Assembly (NCBI GenBank): GCA_003278765.1
Contig: QCDK01000002.1
Location: forward strand, 1 to 64,000
Origin: Prochlorococcus sp. AG-355-G23
GTDB lineage: Bacteria > Cyanobacteriota > Cyanobacteriia > PCC-6307 > Cyanobiaceae
Reading direction: 5' to 3'
DNA length: 64,000 bases
Below the pieces are notes generated by a model that saw nothing but the letters and a program-made list of their open reading frames with translations, was not told where the DNA came from and ran no database searches. This document shows positions 59,132 through 64,000 of this stretch, in pieces. The stretch's first letter is position 1. The number at the start of each line of letters is the position of its first letter. Both the position numbers and the translations under genes were made by a program.

Positions 59132-59136
59132 AATTT

Positions 59137-59820
59137 TTATATCTTAAAATTTTTAATTTTTTTCTCTATTGACATCTTTGATTGGATTCTTTTTGCTTCT
59201 TTGATCATTTCTTTGCCATCAAATAAGTAATTATCTACGTATCCTTGTGTATATCTATCAAATTCTGATAGCGCATCTTTAACTTGTGAAAAACAATGAT
59301 AAAGATCGAGGCCTAAAGCTGAAATAGACTTTGGAACTATTTTTTTGTTATAAATTTTTTCAACTTTTTCTATTTTCTTTTGCGAAAGAATTATGTAACT
59401 GCAAAAATTTTCCATTAGTTGGTCATCATATGGATCTGCGGATAGTTCTTTTATTTCGTTATTTAAAGGTTTAATTATTTGACTAATTAATCTATTTACC
59501 GGACTATAAATTTCTTTAATCCATATTTCAACTTCTTTATCCTTAATTGAAGAATTATTTTTTTTTGAATTAAATTTCTCTTCCCAATTTTCATTTAATG
59601 AATCAAATGATGAACTGGAAGAGAAAAAACTGTTATCATATTGTTTCTTTTTGATAGGGTCATTTAGAGTTTCCCAGGCGTTTTGTATTGCAAGAAATCG
59701 TTCTTTCTTGCCGCCTGCATCTGGGTGATGTTGCTTAACTAGAGAGCGATATGAAGATTTAATTTCACTTCTGGTTGCATTTTTTTTGAGACCTAATTCT
59801 TCGTATAAATTTTTCCTCAT
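59137..59820 (-). CDS. DnaJ-domain protein
   Basis: NLYEELGLKKNATRSEIKSSYRSLVKQHHPDAGGKKERFLAIQNAWETLNDPIKKKQYD. Confidence 0.92.
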   Translation of the reverse strand: MRKNLYEELGLKKNATRSEIKSSYRSLVKQHHPDAGGKKERFLAIQNAWETLNDPIKKKQYDNSFFSSSSSFDSLNENWEEKFNSKKNNSSIKDKEVEIWIKEIYSPVNRLISQIIKPLNNEIKELSADPYDDQLMENFCSYIILSQKKIEKVEKIYNKKIVPKSISALGLDLYHCFSQVKDALSEFDRYTQGYVDNYLFDGKEMIKEAKRIQSKMSIEKKIKNFKI

Positions 59821-59836
59821 TTTTATAAATTATGCA

Positions 59837-60805
59837 TTAAAGATAACCATCTTTTCTGGCTTGAATTGAGGTATTAGATTCAAACATTGCTGTTGATAAA
59901 TATCTCTCTCCAAAACTTGGAAGAATAACCACCAATCTTTTATTCATTAGTTCTTTTCTTTTGCCGATTTTTATAGTTGCTGCTAAAGCTGCACCGCTGC
60001 TAATGCCAGATAAAAGACCTTCCAATCGAGCTAATAAACGCCCATAATAAAATGCCTCATCGTCATCTATTTTTATAATTTCATCAATTAAATTAGTATT
60101 AAGTACTTTCGGTATGAAACCCGCTCCAATTCCTTGAATCGAATGAGATCCTGCTTTTTCTCCTGAAATTACAGCACTTTGTTTGGGCTCTACAGCATAA
60201 ATTTTGCAATTTGGGTTAACTTTTTTCAAAAAACGTGCACAACCAGTAATTGTTCCTCCTGTGCCTACTCCCGAAACTAGTCCATCTAAATTGTTATTGG
60301 ATTGGGACCATATTTCTTGGCCCGTTGTTCTTTCATGAATATCTGGATTAGCAAAGTTTTCAAACTGATTAAATTGATAGCTATTAGCAATGGTTGAAGA
60401 CAACTCATTAGCTAAATCTAAAGCTCCTTTCATCCCGTCTTTCCCCGGTGTTAGCTGTAATTCAGCTCCATATGCTCTCAACATTGCTCTTCTCTCAATA
60501 CTCATCGTATCTGGCATAGTTAATATCAATTTATAGCCTTTTGCTGCAGCAACCATTGCTAATGCGATGCCAGTATTCCCACTAGTTGCTTCAATTAACG
60601 TTGTTTTATCTGCTGTTATCAATCCTTCTTCTTCAGCTTTACATAACATTGAATAAGCGATCCGATCCTTAACAGATGCTGATGGATTGAAACTTTCTAG
60701 TTTGGCTATTATTTCTGGATAACAATCAAAATACTTTCTGATTCGATTTAATTTAACTAATGGGGTATTTCCAACTAGAGAAGTTATATCATTTGCTATT
60801 TCCAT
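59837..60805 (-). CDS. cysK: Cysteine synthase A
   Basis: ITSLVGNTPLVKLNRI, KLESFNPSASVKDRIAYSM, EATSGNTGIALAMVAA, GVGTGGTITG, EGLLSGISSGAAL. Confidence 0.96.
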   Translation of the reverse strand: MEIANDITSLVGNTPLVKLNRIRKYFDCYPEIIAKLESFNPSASVKDRIAYSMLCKAEEEGLITADKTTLIEATSGNTGIALAMVAAAKGYKLILTMPDTMSIERRAMLRAYGAELQLTPGKDGMKGALDLANELSSTIANSYQFNQFENFANPDIHERTTGQEIWSQSNNNLDGLVSGVGTGGTITGCARFLKKVNPNCKIYAVEPKQSAVISGEKAGSHSIQGIGAGFIPKVLNTNLIDEIIKIDDDEAFYYGRLLARLEGLLSGISSGAALAATIKIGKRKELMNKRLVVILPSFGERYLSTAMFESNTSIQARKDGYL

Positions 60806-60949
60806 GAAATTATTTTTTAAAATGCAAATTAAAATCTCCTATCCCATAATAATTGTATTTAAAGATCTTTTATAGAATTTCTCAAAAGAATTTAATTTAA
60901 AAAACTTCCTGCTGAAAAATATTTAGTAATATAGAAGGTAGTTTTTATT

Positions 60950-61228
60950 ATGATTATGTATTCGTTAGAACTAAGTCTGAGATATTCCCCTTTTCCACTA
61001 TCAATTCAGAAGAAAGAATTGGATGATGTTAAACGAATTTATGATCAAATAAAAAGTTCCATGAATGAAACTTTAGAATCCTCAAACTTGATCGAATTAA
61101 GGTGTGACAAAGTACAAGATAAATTACTTGCTGTGAAGGCTAAAGAAATCATTTCTGTCCAGATATATGAAAAATCGTCAGTAGCAGGAGGAGCCAAAAG
61201 ACCAGGATTTTCTCTCAACATAGATTGA
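60950..61228 (+). CDS. Conserved hypothetical cyanobacterial protein
   Basis: 92-aa ORF ...IISVQIYEKSSVAGGAKRPGFSLNID, immediately upstream of an ABC ATPase. Confidence 0.65.
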   Translation: MIMYSLELSLRYSPFPLSIQKKELDDVKRIYDQIKSSMNETLESSNLIELRCDKVQDKLLAVKAKEIISVQIYEKSSVAGGAKRPGFSLNID

Positions 61229-61236
61229 TAGAATAA

Positions 61237-61911
61237 ATGCGAGATTCCTTTGAAAATGAAATACCGCATATTAAATTCAAAGATGTTTGTTTTTCATATC
61301 CTGGAGAAAAAGAAAATTTAATTTTTCAATGTAACTTCTCAATAAAAAAACCTGGATTTTGGATGGTCGTAGGTAAAAACGGGAGCGGAAAAAGTACTCT
61401 TTTAAAATTAATTAATGGAATAATCAAACCCAAAAATGGTGAGATTTATTCTAATGCAAATATTGGCATGGTGTTTCAAAACCCTGATCATCAAATATTG
61501 ATGCCAAATTGTAGAAGTGAACTTCTGATTAATATTAGTCAGAATATAAGTCAAAATGAAATTAATAAAAAAATTAAATATGTGCTTGATCAGGTAGGAA
61601 TGACTGGTTTTGAAAAAAGACCAGTTCATACTTTGAGCGGTGGACAAAAACAACGCTTAACTATTGCATGCGCTCTGATTAGTAATAGAAATTTTATTCT
61701 TTTAGATGAGCCTACAGCGTTACTTGATCAAACCAGCCAATTAAAGGTTTTACAAACTATTAAAAATCTCATAAGTGAGCATAAAAAACCCTTGTCTGCT
61801 TTGTGGATTACTCACCGTTATGAAGAATTAACTTATGCTGATGCAGTAGCAGAGTTAAAAAATGGTTTTTTATCAAGTTGGCAAGAACCATCAAAATTTC
61901 AATATAATTAA
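61237..61911 (+). CDS. ABC transporter ATP-binding protein (CbiO/EcfA-like)
   Basis: IKFKDVCFSYPGEKENLIFQ, VGKNGSGKSTLLKLINGIIKP, GMVFQNPDHQILM, LSGGQKQRLTIACALISNRNFILLDEPTALLD. Confidence 0.92.
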   Translation: MRDSFENEIPHIKFKDVCFSYPGEKENLIFQCNFSIKKPGFWMVVGKNGSGKSTLLKLINGIIKPKNGEIYSNANIGMVFQNPDHQILMPNCRSELLINISQNISQNEINKKIKYVLDQVGMTGFEKRPVHTLSGGQKQRLTIACALISNRNFILLDEPTALLDQTSQLKVLQTIKNLISEHKKPLSALWITHRYEELTYADAVAELKNGFLSSWQEPSKFQYN

Positions 61912-61960
61912 CTCTTGTACTTGTCATAAGGTACTTTAAAGAGCTAAATTCATTCTATAT

Positions 61961-62032
<72 letters not shown>

Positions 62033-62057
62033 TTCCATTTGACTCTGATAAAACCAT

Positions 62058-62095
62058 AAGAACTCATGAGAAATCATTAGGGTTCTTTTTTTTTT
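62058..62095 (+). terminator. Rho-independent-type terminator downstream of tRNA-Asn
   Basis: AAGAACTC ... GGGTTCTT stem (8 bp, one G-T) followed by a T tract. Confidence 0.65.
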
Positions 62096-62121
62096 GAGTT
62101 TGTGAAGATATTAAATTTGTA

Positions 62122-62142
62122 GTGGGAATATGGTGGGAATAT
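62122..62142. repeat. Tandem GTGGGAATAT-G-GTGGGAATAT repeat
   Basis: Two exact 10-bp copies with 11-bp period. Confidence 0.8.
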
Positions 62143-62210
62143 TTCTAAAATTCTTTGAATTCCTATGTCATCTTCAATCAGGCACAATCAGGAAAGATCT
62201 ACCCGACTTT

Positions 62211-62224
62211 CGCCCGGGGTGTTC
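62211..62224 (+). repeat. Partial copy of tRNA-Asn 3' end (att-like)
   Basis: CGCCCGGGGtGTTC at 62211-62224 versus CGCCCGGGGaGTTC at 62022-62035 (13/14 identical). Confidence 0.6.
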
Positions 62225-62246
62225 ATAAATTCCAGAAAGTTATCCA

Positions 62247-62269
62247 AAGTCACCCTAAAAAGGTGACTT
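62247..62269. repeat. Perfect 8-bp inverted repeat (hairpin 1)
   Basis: AAGTCACC-CTAAAAA-GGTGACTT. Confidence 0.8.
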
Positions 62270-62273
62270 ATTT

Positions 62274-62296
62274 ATTTGACATCTTTTATGTCAAAT
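62274..62296. repeat. Perfect 9-bp inverted repeat (hairpin 2)
   Basis: ATTTGACAT-CTTTT-ATGTCAAAT. Confidence 0.8.
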
Positions 62297-62340
62297 AGTG
62301 GTTAGCCGAAGATATAATCCAGTATATTTGATATAATATT

Positions 62341-62363
62341 AAGAACAGTATATAGAACATTAA
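62341..62363. repeat. Direct repeat module copy 1 (AGAACA-N6-AGAACA)
   Basis: aagaacagtatatagaacattaa. Confidence 0.8.
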
Positions 62364-62420
62364 AAAACAATAAAAAAACTATTCTAGAGACTATTTATTT
62401 TAAGTTATAATAATATTTTT

Positions 62421-62443
62421 AAGAACAGTAGTTAGAACATTAA
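62421..62443. repeat. Direct repeat module copy 2 (AGAACA-N6-AGAACA)
   Basis: aagaacagtagttagaacattaa, 21/23 identical to copy 1, start-to-start 80 bp. Confidence 0.8.
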
Positions 62444-62550
62444 TTATATTTTCCACACAAATGAAAAAATAAGCTATTTGATTGATTTTTTTTTAAATTA
62501 AGACATATTTTTGTTTATATCCTTCGAATTAGTACACCATTCAGGAAATT

Positions 62551-62910
62551 CTAGTCATCCCACATATCCTTTTTCTCTTGATCTAAATTATTCCTTTCAA
62601 GTAATGCTATTCTTTGCTTCTGAGAATCTACTTCTGATTCAATTACGTTTTTATCGTCAATGTATTTTTTTTGTATTTCTAAGACATTTATTTCAAATTG
62701 TTCACCAAAAAAATCTGACATTTCTCTCCACGCTTCCATTTCCTCTTCTTTGCCAATAGTATCGTTTATCTGATGAGAAATAATTTCTAATACATATTGT
62801 TTAAGTTCTTGATGACTCATCGATTCAACTTTTTTTTGAATGTAAAGTTCTTTAAGAGTTGCTAATTGTTTTTTTGATAAATCAGAATAGACAATAGACT
62901 TCATTTTCAT
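62551..62910 (-). CDS. Conserved hypothetical protein (119 aa, helical, possibly shared with cyanophages)
   Basis: MKMKSIVYSDLSKKQLATLKELYIQKKVESMSHQELKQYVLEIISHQINDTIGKEEEMEAWREMSDFFGEQFEI... Confidence 0.65.
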   Translation of the reverse strand: MKMKSIVYSDLSKKQLATLKELYIQKKVESMSHQELKQYVLEIISHQINDTIGKEEEMEAWREMSDFFGEQFEINVLEIQKKYIDDKNVIESEVDSQKQRIALLERNNLDQEKKDMWDD

Positions 62911-63311
62911 AGATACTTAAATTTTTTTTAATATAGACAATATTATGAATTTAAACATTTCAGGATAAATTAAAAATTTTTAACTTAGTAAACCCTTTTA
63001 GATAACTGAAAATCTTCATATAATTAAATTTTTCAAAACCTCATAATGGCAATCTGAATTAGATATTCTTTCAATTTGAACCATTATTTTTTCTAATAAT
63101 CCTCTGATTGTTAAGAAAAAGTGAATAGAATCGAAAGAAATTCTAAAATTTCAACTTTTTTAAAAATTACAATTTCTGCTTAATCCATTGCTATGACTAA
63201 TTTATTTGATAAATCTAATTGATAAATATGTTTACAGTAATTAAGCAATCTTAATAAATTCTTGAGAGAATCATAATACAAAACTTAATTTTAATTTAAT
63301 AGTTCATAAAT

Positions 63312-64000
63312 ATGAAAATTTCAATCCTTTTAATTGAAGATGATCGTGATATGCGTGATTTGGTTGCTAAGCATTTAGAACATTCTGGTTTCGATGTCCA
63401 AAAAGCTGAAGATGGAATTAAAGGACAAGCATTAGCTCTTCAATATTCACCTGATTTAATACTTTTAGATTTAATGTTGCCAAGTGTTGATGGTTTAACT
63501 TTATGCCAGCGATTAAGAAGAGATGAAAGAACATCAAATATACCAATTTTGATGATAACTGCCTTAGGCGGCCTAAAAGATAAAGTTACAGGTTTTAATT
63601 CTGGAGCGGATGATTATATTACTAAACCATTCGATTTAGAAGAATTATATGTACGCATAAAAGCTTTATTAAGAAGAACCAACAGAGCACAATTAAATTC
63701 TAGTAACCAGCAAGAAATATTAAATTATGGTCCTTTAACTCTTGTACCAGAAAGATTTGAAGCTATATGGTTTGAATCTCCTGTTAGGTTAACTCATCTT
63801 GAATTTGAACTTCTTCATTGTCTTTTGCAGAGACATGGTCAAACTGTATCTCCAGCATTAATCCTCAAAGAAGTATGGGGATATGAACCTGATGATGATA
63901 TTGAGACTATAAGAGTTCATATTAGACACTTACGTACTAAACTTGAACCCGATCCACGTAAACCTATTTATATAAAAACTGTATACGGTGCTGGATATTG
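63312..64000 (+). CDS. rpaA: OmpR-family response regulator RpaA, truncated at the right edge
   Basis: [35 protein letters not shown]...[36 protein letters not shown]...[20 protein letters not shown]...[43 protein letters not shown]. Confidence 0.9.
   Translation, partial: MKISILLIEDDRDMRDLVAKHLEHSGFDVQKAEDGIKGQALALQYSPDLILLDLMLPSVDGLTLCQRLRRDERTSNIPILMITALGGLKDKVTGFNSGADDYITKPFDLEELYVRIKALLRRTNRAQLNSSNQQEILNYGPLTLVPERFEAIWFESPVRLTHLEFELLHCLLQRHGQTVSPALILKEVWGYEPDDDIETIRVHIRHLRTKLEPDPRKPIYIKTVYGAGY

Noticed and set aside
62155-62262. Short ORF MSSSIRHNQERSTRLSPGVFINSRKLSKVTLKR as an integrase remnant
   Set aside because: Only 33 codons and no recognisable tyrosine-recombinase motif in any frame; scar interpretation rests on the repeats only.
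62511-62759. 82-aa plus-strand ORF opposite the 119-aa gene
   Set aside because: Antisense, low-complexity Phe/Leu-rich; the minus-strand frame is more protein-like.

Overview
This 64 kb window is a gene-dense, strongly AT-rich cyanobacterial chromosome segment. Gene content (psbX, ycf66, two hli genes, ndhO, petL-like, crtQ, sufBCDS, rpaA) and compactness point to a high-light-type Prochlorococcus; that assignment is made from recognition, not a database search. It runs from the C-terminal part of SMC (left edge) to a truncated rpaA response regulator (right edge). Most of it is core housekeeping: accC, def, sufBCDS, pgm, a RarA-like AAA protein, coaX, cysH, ndbB, ktrAB-like genes, ABC-F, htrA, tolC-like, nadB, rimO, aroK, rbfA, hemD, crtQ, cysK. 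I read two tRNAs: tRNA-Leu, whose anticodon I read as AAG, and tRNA-Asn (GTT). Several small ORFs missing from the supplied track are added, including a 30-aa PetL-like protein, a 48-aa Hli, and a 47-aa twin-CX3C protein. The segment that looks least like core genome is ~61.96-63.3 kb, downstream of tRNA-Asn. It holds a partial copy of the tRNA 3' end 189 bp away (att-like), a tandem GTGGGAATAT repeat, two back-to-back perfect hairpins, and two AGAACA-N6-AGAACA modules exactly 80 bp apart. I interpret it as a candidate integration-site scar or mobile-element remnant. Other leads are an apparent frameshift at an A9 tract in smc, a Nif11-like leader peptide ending in GG-L with no core, an RHH regulator with an inverted-repeat operator candidate, and a non-HTH protein in the place usually held by sufR. 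All calls are by eye from sequence; no searches were run.
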